Both the position numbers and the translations under genes were made by a program. Of a DNA stretch of 64,000 nucleotides, positions 11,117 to 22,326 are shown piece by piece. Source of the stretch: Hygrophila difformis. Taxonomy: Eukaryota > Streptophyta > Magnoliopsida > Lamiales > Acanthaceae. The notes under the pieces are model-generated. The model made no database searches. It was not told the origin of the DNA and worked only from the letters and a program-made list of their open reading frames with translations. Positions within the stretch are counted from its first letter, which is position 1, and each line of letters starts with the position of its first letter. The stretch lies in NCBI GenBank assembly GCA_030278955.1, contig JAOANR010000010.1, positions 27,468,174 to 27,532,173 on the forward strand. The letters run 5' to 3'.

Positions 11117-11752
11117 AACAATAACTCAATTAATTTAAGAAGATATTTGATATTATTTTAGCATATTTTTGAATTTTTTACTGAAATGTAGTAATTTTTA
11201 TTTTGATGTTGTTAAACAACAGGAGAAACAAAAATTTAAAAAATTATAGGTAAACACAATAATTCAATACTACTCATAATTCATTAAAAAAATTCAAAAT
11301 TCTCGTGCAAAGAAAATATAAATTGAAACCAAATATATACATATGCCTTATGAATTACACCTATAAAGTATAATCATTATCTACTTTAATTTGTCTCTGT
11401 GAACATCTTTTTTATTTTTTTTAAAAAATGTTTATATCCAAAATCTGCATTAAAAAATCATAGCCATATAACCCAAATTAGATATTGTATTAGAATTTTG
11501 CATGTGTAAAAAATAGTATTGGAAAAAAGTTTAACTAATTGGCAAGCTAGATGACCACTATTCATGTAACAATAATATTCTAAATACAGTACTTGTACCC
11601 ACCCCAGAAAATTCATCCACTTGAACAGCTTCATTATATATATATACTCCACACAACATTTATGTAGGTATCAAATGCATGCCTATTTTGAAGCCCCTTT
11701 TTCTTTTTCTTTATATATTTATGCCCATATCCATATATTATACACACACATA

Positions 11753-11760
11753 TATATAAA
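11753..11760 (+). promoter_or_regulatory. Putative TATA box of the CER2-like gene
   Basis: TATATAAA lies 83 bp upstream of the ATG at 11843, a suitable position for a TATA box with a 5' UTR of about 50 bases. The motif is embedded in a TA-rich tract, so the assignment is tentative. Confidence 0.45.
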
Positions 11761-11842
11761 GTGGGAAAGGGCCTAATAATTCACAACTAATTAAAATCTG
11801 ACATTATCTGCAGGTACAGACATATCACAGATCGAAATACAC

Positions 11843-13594
11843 ATGGTTTCGGCGGGAGCAGGAGCAGAAGCTGCTGCTTCAATGGAAAACGGGTCGGGCG
11901 AAGGGCAGCAAGTGGGTCTGATCTACGACAGAAAAGTGTCGTCCATCGGGCCGGCGGACGTGACGGGTTCGGACCTCATATGGGAGCCCCAAAGCCTGGA
12001 TTTGGCCATGAAGCTTCACTACCTAAGAGGGGTTTATTACTTTGAAAAGGAAGCATTTGAGGGCCTCACCACTCTTGTCATAAAGGAGCCCATGTTCATT
12101 TGGCTCAACAAGTATCCCATGACCTGTGGCCGGTTCCGTCGCTCCGGCACCGGCGGTCGGCCCTTCATCAAGTGTAATGACTGTGGCGTGAGGTTCCTGG
12201 AAGCCAAATCCCACAAAACCCTAGATGAGTGGTTGGAGATGAAGAAAAACGGCCACCAGCTGGAGATTGAGAACATCGAGAAGCTTCTAGTCCCTTCTCA
12301 AGTCGTCGGCCCGGAGCTCGGATTTTCTCCCCTTGTCTTCGTTCAGGTTAGATCCCTTAGCTTCCGATTTGTTTAATTAAATTCAACATATGCACATACA
12401 TATGGATCCTTAATTAGCTTATCTTGTTTTTATTGCAACATGAGTAGTATTTTATTGGATTTTGAGCAGTTGCACGTTTTTGAGAATATGATTAGTTCAT
12501 ATAAAAGTATTATAATAGATTTATATAAAAATATGGTACTTTTATGTATAAATTAGACAATTAATCTAATAATTTAATAAGATATACTCCCTCTGTCCCA
12601 TTTAAGATCCCATTTAAGATGTCTTGTTTCATTTCTTCACACAATCCAATGCACTTTTTCAATCGTTAATATCTTAAAATATATATAACAAAAAATTATG
12701 TAAAATATATATTATAAAACTACATCATTATACGATTCTAACAAGATCCAACTCGATTATTTTTTCTCAAAAATATACTTAGAATAATATTGAGTCAAAA
12801 TTAAACAATGAACAGTGTCAAAAAGTCAAACCAGACATCTTGTCTGGGACGGAGGGAGTAAAACAATTTTCTATACTTGCCTAAAAACACTCAGCAAGTG
12901 TTTGACATGCTAACCGATAAAATGTGTTTGCTGGATGTTAATGAATGTGCTGGATGTTAATGAGGTGTGTGACGAGTATTTAATAGTGTCTGAATTGTAT
13001 AAAAAACACATACAAAACACTCCTTTTAGCTTCGGCACATAGAAAACACTCTTTTTCAGCACATAGAAGAATTAGTGCAGGAAGACCCTAAGTAGTAAAT
13101 GAAGCCTAGTTTCTATAGCCCTTTAATTAATCACGCAAGGAACCAGTAACCTAGTCGCGCAAGACCAAGTTGGATGACTACTTATTTCATAGAGCAATAA
13201 TGGAGAATTTAAATGAGACGACCGGACACCAGCTGCCATATTTAATGGGGTCATGCATTACTTCACCCATATTATCTGCCATATTTAATACCGTCATGTA
13301 TTACCACTTTAACCGTCATGTATTACCACTTTAGTGTACTGTCTCTGTCTCATTTCAAATCTCTCCAGTCTCCTATCCACAATTTTGATTTGGAGTATTT
13401 TTCGCTTCAATCCTTATCTCTTTTTCGCGATCGATTACCATGCATACCCATGTAACATACTATCATATACTTTGGCCAATGGATCGGATTTGTTCAACTC
13501 CTAATTAAATTATAAATAAAATTATGTAATGCTATTAATTACTTAATAAATTGATATTAGCAAATTTATAAATATAGATACCATATCCAATTTG

Positions 13595-13644
<50 letters not shown>

Positions 13645-15986
13645 CGTGCATTTAAATCATTAGACATGTATTTGAGTTGTGTTTTATATTTCAAAATAAA
13701 AAACCAACATACATATGTATTTTGTATCTGGAAAAATGTACGTATGTGTCAAATGCGTGTACTGCAGAAGGTTTGCTTAAATGTAGTAACATAGGTCATG
13801 CGTGACACCTTCCTTCGATCTGAGAGATCTGATCCAGTATTTTTGTGATAATTTTATGATTTAAGAGACACAAACACATGCATTATTCTATTAGCTCATA
13901 GGAGTATTTAATATATATATATATATATATATATTACTACTTTTTACTATCAATTTAATTTTAATACATTAAATATTTATTTTAGATAATGGCAAATATA
14001 ATAATTTGATTAATAAATTATGTATATATTGCATTCAATTACTCCCTCCATTTTTTTTAACTTTTCCACTACACGCAATCCAATACATATTTTTAATCAT
14101 TAATAACTCAAATTATTTACAAATAAAAATTATAAAAATTCGATATTTTAAAACTAAGTGATTAGATGAATCCAACAATATCTCACATTGCTATGTTTTA
14201 TCTTCTATAACTATGCTAAAAAATTGAATCAAAATTATTTAATGAACAATATCAACTATGTAAATGTTAATGATATTAAAAAATGGAGGGAATATTTATT
14301 TTGCCTTGTTTTGTGGAAATTTTTTTTTAGCCCACTATGCACCATTGTTCACATTGATTTCTGACCCGGATATTCATAATTTATTGGACAATACATAAAT
14401 AAAATTGAATATTTAATTAGTTACACTATTTTTATAAGATAAACTGGTGAAAAAAATTGATGCATTCTCTCTTGGAGATTGAATATTTAGTTATACTACA
14501 TAATATGACAATTATCATATACTAATGAAAACATAAATATGGTCTATATATCATAATTATAGCACAAGAATTAATTGCCATCTTAGGTTATAATTAAGCT
14601 CTCATTTCTTGTCGAACTAAATAAACCAGAATAAACATTTGTTAACCCTACAAGATGTTAATTAGACGTGGCATAAATTTTTAAAAAGACTTGGGCCCGT
14701 CTGAAAGTAAGGAAAAAGGAGTTCTTACTAAACATCCATAAAGGAGAGGTATAAATAGGTCAAGGAAAAATGGCAATTCTCATTTGGTATTTCAAACCAC
14801 TGTTTTTCTTTATGTGGGCTTTTAATAGCATGTGCAAAATCCCTGCTGTCTGTCCGGTTCGGTTAGGGACTAAATGAAGATTTTTAGGACATCCTAAATA
14901 TAATCACTTTGACAATATTTTATGTTCATAATATGATCATCCACTAAACATGGAGAAGGGTGTACGATTGGAGATGCAATTAAGGACAGTGCATGACTCT
15001 TTTCAATTGAACAGTCAAAATCTTTGCCTGTATCTTGCTATAGTTATCAATTAATTGTATGTACGCAGGGTTGTAAGTATAAGTACTTATTATTTTTGCA
15101 GCTAACAAAATATAAGTGTGGTGGAACGGCTTTAGGCATAAGTTGGGCCCATGTTCTTGGAGATGCATTCTCTCTTGCAGAATTCATGAACTCCTTAGGA
15201 AGGGCTGAGGCAGGGTATGACCTAGGCCAACCAGAGAACTTGACCCAAACAAATACGAAGATCACTGCCGATGAGCCAACGACTGTGGTTGAGAACGAGG
15301 AGTCTGAGGATGATCCCCTGTCCATCAAGAAGGTTGGCCCGGTAGGCGACCATTGGGTCAATGCCACTAAACTAGAAATGGAGGTATTCTCATTCACACT
15401 TACTGCCACAAAGTTGGGGCATCTTCAGGCCAAACTAGGTTCAATTGGGTCTTCATTGACCCCATTCGCCACAGTTTCAGCCGTCATTTGGCAATGCATT
15501 GCCAGAATCCGAGGCAAGGAAAGCGAGCCGAAGGCTGTTACAATTTGCACAAAAAATGATCATCTTGGGAATGAGGCATACGGCGGATTGGGAAATAAGC
15601 AAAAGGTGAGTGTTGTCAAGGCTGAATTCACAATAGTGGAGGCCGATCCTGGTAAGCTAGCATCAATGGTGCAAGACAATGCAATGGAGGAGAATGGAAA
15701 GATCGACGCGGTTATGGAAAGGGGGCAAGGATTGGCTGATGTGATTATCTATGGTTCAAATCTAACCTTTGTGGACCTTGAAGGATCTAGATTTTATGAA
15801 TTTGAATACAGAGGGCAGAAGCCAGTTGATGTGAGCTGCAGGATTGATGGAGTTGGGGAGCAAGGGGCAATCTTAGTGCTTCCACCAAACCCTAAAAATG
15901 GAGGCAGGAATGTCATGGCAATATTGCCTCAGATGGAAGTTGTTGAGCTGAAGAAGGAGCTTCAAAGGGAAGGACTTATCTCATGA
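11843..15986 (+). CDS. CER2-like BAHD-family protein (very-long-chain fatty acid elongation cofactor)
   Basis: There are two exons, 11843-12346 and 15102-15986. The donor CAG/GTTAGA and acceptor TTTTTGCAG/C join in phase 0, giving 462 residues with no internal stop. The protein has the BAHD fold signature with HVLGD (about residues 185-189) in place of HxxxDG. The C-terminal DFGWG motif of active acyltransferases is replaced by YEFEYRGQKP near residue 405. Both are features of the ECERIFERUM2/CER26 subgroup. Family knowledge: these proteins act in the endoplasmic reticulum with CER6-type ketoacyl-CoA synthases to extend chains beyond C28 for cuticular wax, and they do not need the catalytic histidine. 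The single intron position just before LTKYKCGG is typical of BAHD genes. This is the only gene in the window that looks intact and host-derived. It is about 30-40 residues longer than the Arabidopsis relatives, partly through an acidic insert near VVENEESEDDPLS. Confidence 0.85.
12587..12858. mobile_element. Stowaway MITE in the CER2-like intron
   Basis: The ends CTCCCTCTGTCCC and GGGACGGAGGGAG are inverted repeats flanked by TA on both sides (12585-12586, 12859-12860). The length is 272 bp. This matches the Tc1/mariner-type Stowaway family. Confidence 0.85.
13594..13644. repeat. (TAA)n microsatellite
   Basis: About 17 TAA units within the CER2-like intron. Confidence 0.9.
13910..13934. repeat. 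(TA)n microsatellite
   Basis: About 12 TA units within the CER2-like intron. Confidence 0.85.
14042..14291. mobile_element. Second Stowaway MITE in the CER2-like intron
   Basis: The left end CTCCCTCCATTTTTTTT and right end AAAAAATGGAGGGA are inverted. TA precedes the left end. The interior shares segments with the MITE at 12587, such as CACAATCCAAT-like and AATTAATGAACA-like stretches, but is more diverged. Confidence 0.75.
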
Positions 15987-16221
15987 TGATGGTCTATCAC
16001 CAACACGTTATGCATTCCACTAAATATCAGTACTTAAATAATGCTTGCTTTCTTTATTATGAGTGAATGGGATATGGAAACTTTGAAATTACCCACATAT
16101 TCATACAATTTATATGTGTGCTTTGTGTTAGAACTATGGTATTTAATTTGTTTCATCTTTATCATGCTCCTTTTTGGATATGGTTGTGTGCAGAATTATT
16201 ATAAGCTGAATATGCTAAATA

Positions 16222-16630
16222 TGTTAGAATGTTAAACTTGATAGATATAGAAAATTCTAGAGAATGATTTTAGAATTAATCGTACGAAAATTCTAGAAGA
16301 ATGATAGGAAAAAGAATATGATAGAAATTGATGGAGAATTTGTTGAGAAGTGTTGGAATAATTACGAAATGTCTAGAATTATTGTAATATAATATTTCCT
16401 AGAATTATCTCATTCCTAGTATAAGTGGGTACATAGTGGCATGGATCATTTTGTAACAACACAACAAGAAAAATAAGTGAGTTAAGTTGTAAGAAAACTT
16501 TCTCAAGCATCATTATCTCCTTTCAAGCTTCATATTAACACTTAGCCTCTAACCTCTAAAATATAAAACCATACGTCCACAATTATTTACACACCCAAAT
16601 ATCCCCTCCTCCATATTTTATCCTCCAACA
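16222..16630 (+). repeat. 5' LTR of the copia element
   Basis: 409 bp, TG...CA ends, directly followed by AA and the initiator-tRNA primer site at about 16634. Confidence 0.9.
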
Positions 16631-16633
16631 AAG

Positions 16634-16647
16634 TGGTATCAGAGCCA
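16634..16647 (+). promoter_or_regulatory. Copia primer-binding site
   Basis: TGGTATCAGAGCC is the standard plant copia primer site for initiator methionine tRNA. Confidence 0.85.
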
Positions 16648-16679
16648 AGGTCCCCTCCTGTAAAAGATAGCTAACAACC

Positions 16680-17767
16680 TACAATTTTCCCAAGTCCCTT
16701 TGCTCAATAAGATCAACTATGATAATTGGAGTATCAAGATGAAGGCACTTTTAGGTGCTCATGATGTATGGGAGATTGTAGAGAGTGGTTACGAACAACC
16801 CCAAGATAAGGCATCACTATCACAACAACAAAAGGATAGGCTACGAAATGTAAAGAAGAGGGACAAGAAGGCATATCTCATCTATCAAGCATTGGGAGAA
16901 GATGATTTTGAGAAGATCTCAAGTGCAACCACCGCTAAGGAAGCATGGGAGAAGCTTCAAGTATCATGCAAAGGAGCCGATCAAGTTAAGAAGGTACGCC
17001 TCCAAACTTTGCGTGGTGAATTTGAGTCCCTACACATGAAGGATTCCGAGTCCATTTCGGATTATTTTACTAGAGTTTTGACGGTATCAAACCAAACGAA
17101 AAGAAATGGTGAAAAATTGGAGGATGTTAGAATAATGGAAAAGATATTGCGTTCACTAACTCCCAAATTTGAGCATATTGTAGTAACTATTGAGGAAACT
17201 AAAAATTTGGAGGAAATGACTATTGATCTCTTGATTGGGTCACTACAAACATATGAAGAAAAGAATAAAAGAAAGCAAGACATCGTTGAGCAATTATTAA
17301 AATTGCAAGTGAACCGAAAAGAGAATGATGAAGGCCCTAGTGATGATCGTTTTGGGAGAGGCCGTGGAGAAGGTCGAGAACGTGGACGTGGACGTGGACA
17401 AGGACGAGGAAAATCAAGAGGGGGCTATGCAAATAGTGGAGAAAGAAAAGAATTAGGTCGAGGAAGGAGTAACTCGAAGTCGAGGTATGATAAATCTTCG
17501 ATAAAATGCTATAACTGTCATAAATTTGGGCACTATGCCTCCGAGTGTAGAGAGAAAAAACGAAAAGTTGAGGAGAAGGAAAACTATACAGAGAAAAAAA
17601 ATGAAGAAAATGCTAGTGTGCTTTTGGCATACAAAGGAGAAGACATAAGACACGATGATACTTGGTACCTCGATACTGGTGCAAGCAATCACATGTTTGG
17701 TAAAATGAGCATGTTTGTGGAGCTTGATGAGTCGGTAAGTGGCAATGTCTCATTTGGAGATGAATAA
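16680..17767 (+). pseudogene. Copia gag and start of protease
   Basis: The frame runs from LLNKINYDNWSIKMKALLGA through a UBN2-type gag, a basic RGRGRGQGRGKSRGG stretch, a CCHC zinc knuckle CYNCHKFGHYASEC (about 17506-17547) and the protease motif DTGASNHM (near 17671). No ATG opens the frame: the usual initiator methionine has been lost. The frame stops at 17767, where related proteins read on through GDKSKIPVKGKG-like sequence, so a nonsense change separates gag-protease from integrase. Confidence 0.8.
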
Positions 17768-20650
17768 AAAATTCCAGTTAAAGGAAAATGTAAAATTTTA
17801 ATTCGACTAAAGAATGGGAGTCACGATTATATATCCAATGTTATTATGTGCCCAATATGAAAAATAATATCCTGAGTTTGGGACAACTCTTAGAGAAAGG
17901 TTATGATATTCACATGAGGGATTATAACCTTTCAATAAGAGATAATAAAAATAATTTAATTGCGAAGGTGCCAATGTCAAAGAATAGAATGTTTCCATTA
18001 AATATAAAAATAATATAGCAAAATGCTTTAAAGCTTGCTTTCAAGATAAAGCATGGTTATGGCACCTCCGATTTGGGCACATAAACTTTGGAGGATTGGA
18101 GCTACTATCGAAGAAAGAGATGGTAAGAGGATTACCATCCATCAAGCATCCCGATCAACTTTGTGAAGGACGTCTATTCGGGAAGCAATCCAGGAAGCCG
18201 TTCCCAAAGGAGTCAAACTCACGAGCACAGAAGCCATTGGAGTTGATCCATGCAGATGTGTGCGGGCCGATCAAACCAAGTTCCCTCGGTAATATTAATT
18301 ATTTCCTACTCTTCATTGATGATTTTTCAAGAAAAACCTGGGTGTACTTCTTGAAGCAGAAATCAGAAGTGTTTGAAGCCTCAAGAAATTCAAAGCTACC
18401 GCAGAGAAGGAGAGTGGTCAAGAAATCAAATCCCTAAGATCTGATCATGGTGGAGAATTCACATCCAAAGAATTCATGAAGTACTGTGAAGAGAATGGAA
18501 TTCGACGCCCATTGACTGTTCCGAGATCCCCTCAGCAAAATGGAGTAGCAGAAAGGAAAAATAGGACTATTGTGGAGATGGTGCTCAACATGCTGAAGAC
18601 AAAGAACTTGCCTAAAGAATTTTGGGCTGAAGCAGTGGCATGCGCAGTGTACCTGACCAACCAATCTCCTACTAGAAGTATATGGGGAAAGACCCCGCAA
18701 GAAGCATGGAGTGGAAGGAAGCCGGGGATAGCCCATTGAGAGTATTCGGGAGCAAAGTCTATGTTCATGTACCAGACGAGACAAGAAAAAAGCTTGATGA
18801 CAAAAGTGAGCCCTACATATTTATCGGGTATGATTCGAACTCTAAAGGCTACAAGTTATTTAATCCTGATATAAAGAAAACTGTCATAAGTCGAGATGTG
18901 GTGTTTGATGAGGAAGGAGCATGAGATTTTGGCTCCAATATCAATAATTACAATTTTATAATTCCACAACTCGGAGACCAAGAAGAAGCTGAGCAAGTAG
19001 AAGAAGTTCAGGAAGAGCCAGTGACTTCGCTTGCTTCACCAACGCAACAAGCTGAAGACTCGCCAGTGAGGAGCCTGAATGAGATTTATGATGACACTGA
19101 AAGGTTAGAAGATCTCACACTTTTATGCTTATTTGCTGATTGTGAACCATTAACCTTTGATGACGCAACACAAAGCAAAAAGTGGCGAAAGACAATGGAT
19201 GAGGAGATCAAATCTATAGAGAAGAATATTACATGGGAGCTAGTAACATTGCCAAGAAACCACGAAGCAATTAGAGTCAAATGGGTGTTTAAGGCAAAGA
19301 AGAACTCTAAGGGAGAAATTGAGAGATACAAAGCAAGGCTCGTTGCTAAAGGATATAGTCAAAGAGCTGGAATCGACTATGATGAGGTATTTGCTCCCGT
19401 GGCTCGCCTTGAAACTATAAGACTAATAATTTTCTTGCAGCTCAGAATAGATGGAAAATCTACCAAATGGATGACAAGTCAGCCTTCTTGAATGGAGTTA
19501 TTGACAAAGAGTTCTACATCAAGCAGCCACCAGGCTATGAGGTGAAAGGGCAAGAAGACAAAGTCTTGAAGTTGAAAAAGGCTCTATACGGGTTAAAGCA
19601 AGCCCCGAGGGCATGGAACATAAGAACTGACAAGTATTTGGAGGATAATGGTTTCACAAAATGCCCACATGAGCATGCCCTTTACGTCAAAGTTAAAGAT
19701 GATGATATCTTAATTGTTTGTTTGTATGTAGACGATCTTATCTTCACAGGAAACAACCCAAAGTTGTTTGAAGAATTCAAGAGGCTATGACCAAAGAATT
19801 TGATATGACTGACATCGGGCTGATGGCGTACTACCTCGGTGTGGAGGTTAAGCAACTTGAGCATGGAGTCTGCATTACACAAGAAGGCTATACGAAGGAA
19901 ATTCTTAAAAGGTTCAAGATGGAGAATTGCAAGCCAACAAACACTCAAATGGATAGTAGAAATAAATTATCCAAGCATGATGGAGGAGAAAAAATAGATC
20001 CAACAATGTTCAAGAGCTTGGTTGGAAGCTAAAGGTACTTAACATGCACAAGGCCAGATATTCTATATGCTACAGGGTTTGTGATTCGCTTTATGGAGAA
20101 TCTAACCACTACACACTTGAAGGTAACAAAAAGAATTCTCAGATATCTCAAAGGTACACTCAACTAGGGCCTACTTTACTCAAGTATTAATAATTATCAG
20201 CTTATTGGCTATAGTGATAGCGTTTGGGCTGGAGACAATGATGATCAAAAGAGTACAAGTGGATTCGTATTCTTAATGGGAGATACTGCATTCACTTGGA
20301 TGTCAAAGAACTTGTGACATTATCTACATGTAAAGCTGAGTATTTAGCTGCTACTTTGAGTGTTTGTCATGCTATCTAGCGACGGAGTCTACTTAAAGAG
20401 CTTGGATGGCCACAAGAGGAGCCCACAAGGATTTATGTGGACAATAAGCCAGCGATTGCATAGCAAAGAATCCAGTATTTCATAATCGGAGTAAGCACAT
20501 AAACACTCGGTTCCACTACATTAGAGAATCCATTGCGTAGAAAGAAGTCCAAGTAGAGCAAGATCAAGTCGCCGATATTTTCACTAAACCCCTCAAGTAT
20601 GAAGTGTTCGCAAGACTCAGAAGCTCACTTGGAATGCAAAATCAAGTTTA
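17768..20650 (+). pseudogene. Copia pol (integrase, reverse transcriptase, RNase H), multiply broken
   Basis: Integrase segments include LIHADVCGPIKPSS, IDDFSRKTWVYFLKQKSE, SDHGGEFTSKEF and PQQNGVAERKNRTIVEM (18230-18600). Reverse transcriptase segments include [20 protein letters not shown] (19280), QAPRAW (19600) and the catalytic LYVDD (19722-19736). RNase H remnants include KSTSGFVFL (20250) and CKAEYLA (20330). Frames switch near 18380, 18700, 19450 and 19790. Stops occur at 18922, 20030 and elsewhere. Most catalytic motifs are recognisable but nothing longer than about 160 codons is open. Confidence 0.8.
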
Positions 20651-20658
20651 AGAGGGGG

Positions 20659-21072
20659 TGTTAGAATGTTAAACTTGATAGATATAGAAAATTCTAGAGA
20701 AGGATTTTAGAATTAATGGTATGAAAATTCTAGAAGAATGATAGGCAAAGAATATGATAGAAATTGATTGAGAATTCTAGAGAAGTGTTGGAATAATTAA
20801 GAAATGTCTAGAATTATTGTAATGTAATATTTCCTAGAATTATCTAGAATTATCTCATGCCTAGTATAAATAGGTAGTGACATGGATCATTTTGTAACAA
20901 CACAACAAGAAAAATCAAGTGAGTTAAGTTGTAAGAAAACTTTCTCAAGCATCCTTCTCTCCTTTCAAACTCCATATTAACACTTAGTCTCTAACATTTA
21001 AAATATAAAACCATACGTCCACAATTATTTACACACCAAAATATCCTCTCCTCCATATTTTATCCTCCAACA
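20659..21072 (+). repeat. 3' LTR of the copia element
   Basis: 414 bp, preceded by the polypurine tract AAGAGGGGG. It carries a short duplication of the CTAGAATTATCT motif that the 5' LTR lacks. Confidence 0.9.
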
Positions 21073-21310
21073 GAATAAGCTAATTTTGTGATGCTGTTGG
21101 TATTAAATAGGCTGGATAAATTTTGCACCCAATTTTGGAAGTAATTAATTCACGTCTCATTTCAGTATAAACACAATACATCCAGCACATTTAACATATA
21201 TATAATGAAAATACCCATTCAACATAACTAGTCCGCTCCCTTACATCGTTGCACATATGTAATGTCATAGAATTTATGTATTATCCAAGTAGTCATATGC
21301 AATGTTATGG

Positions 21311-21313
<3 letters not shown>

Positions 21314-21396
<83 letters not shown>
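21314..21396. repeat. (ATT)n microsatellite, long
   Basis: About 27 uninterrupted units, the longest in the window. It produces a spurious poly-isoleucine frame. Confidence 0.95.
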
Positions 21397-21599
21397 TCTA
21401 GGTGCTTGTCTTTTGCATGACATAAAAAATATTTATTGTTTGCAACATATGATTTTCTAAAGTAGAGCAAATTAAACAATTTATAGAGCACAGACTGATC
21501 TGCATCTTCTATCCATTTTCGTCGCCTAAAAAATTCAACACCTATTTTCATCAGAAGCAGTGAGTAGCTTTTGAAGAATTCGCAGTGGCTCTTACGTTA

Positions 21600-21841
21600 C
21601 GTAATGGATCAGAATAATCTGTATCCAATGGTCCCTCCTTGGCTCCTTCCATGGGAAAGAAGACGACCACCGCGTTTGAATATGATGCTGTGCTAATCAA
21701 ACTCTTGGATATCCTCACCGGACAACACTTTAGTCTCCAGATCATTCCGAACACTAGTATGCATGGAGGAATTGGTAAGACCACACTTGCTGCTCATCAA
21801 GCTTATGTGCAACACCCGAAATTTTTATTAAACTCTAATTC
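21600..21841 (+). pseudogene. NB-ARC (NLR resistance protein) fragment
   Basis: The frame gives APSMGKKTTTAFEYDAVLIK then LLDILTGQ, IIPNTSMHGGIGKTTLAA and YVQHPKF. GGIGKTT is the P-loop of the NB-ARC ATPase. The preceding LLDILTG...LQIIP linker is typical of R1-like coiled-coil NLRs. Upstream coiled-coil and downstream NB-ARC/LRR parts are missing. The sequence is cut by the TR-GAG element five bases later and does not resume on the other side. It cannot encode a resistance protein. Confidence 0.65.
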
Positions 21842-21846
21842 AAATA

Positions 21847-22313
21847 TGTTAGCCCAATAATAAATTAGGATTTATTAGTTGAGGTCTAATGTTTACAAGC
21901 CCATGTACTGAGCCCGTTAGAGTGCCAGCGTGAGGAGTTACTGAGTCCGTTAGAGGAGTAGCCTGAAGACGTCTTGGAGGACGCGTGTCATGGAGGCAGA
22001 CTGTTGGGTGCCAGCATGAGGAGTAACCTGAAGACAAGTGTCCTGAAGGAAAAATCGTGGTGTCTGACGGTTGAGGGGCTCCGTCTATAAAAGATGAAGG
22101 GATGCTCACTTGGAGGGGTTCCGACAACACACACAAAAATCTACACTTTTAATTCTTTAAGCTTTCTGTATTTTTTCTTTCTTCCTTTCTGCATTGTTAT
22201 TTCCTTACAGCTTTCTTAAGTTTTATGTAGCCTTCCTTTTCGTAAGTTCTTGTAATTCATCAGACATTGTCCAATTGAGAAGAGGTTTGTCCTAAAAAAT
22301 TCTACGTACAACA
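21847..22313 (+). repeat. 5' LTR of the gag-only element
   Basis: 467 bp, TG...CA ends. The TATA-like GTCTATAAAAGATG near 22082 is a plausible promoter for the element transcript. Confidence 0.9.
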
Positions 22314-22326
22314 AATTGGCACGCCA

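Larger units (their letters stand above)
12347..15101 (+). other. Long intron of the CER2-like gene
   Basis: At 2755 bp this intron is large for the family. It contains two Stowaway MITEs, a TAA microsatellite, a TA microsatellite and a tandem 21-bp repeat (CCGTCATGTATTACCACTTTA, about 13291-13332). The flanking GT and AG are canonical. Much of the intron length is insertional. Confidence 0.75.
16222..21072 (+). mobile_element. Ty1/copia LTR retrotransposon, decayed
   Basis: Two LTRs (16222-16630 and 20659-21072) begin TGTTAGAATGTTAAACTTG and end CTCCAACA. Next to the 5' LTR is a primer-binding site TGGTATCAGAGCC, complementary to initiator methionine tRNA. A polypurine tract (AAGAGGGGG) ends at 20658. 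Gag, protease, integrase, reverse transcriptase and RNase H appear in copia order (integrase before reverse transcriptase). Flanks AAATA and GAATA are a possible imperfect duplication. The LTRs differ by several substitutions and small indels and the coding region has many stops, so the copy is old. It lies about 235 bp past the CER2-like stop codon. Confidence 0.92.

Noticed and set aside
12023..12276. Antisense frames over CER2-like exon 1
   Set aside because: They are shadows of the coding strand with no independent support.
21228..21551. Minus-strand frame with poly-isoleucine
   Set aside because: It is a translation of the ATT microsatellite.
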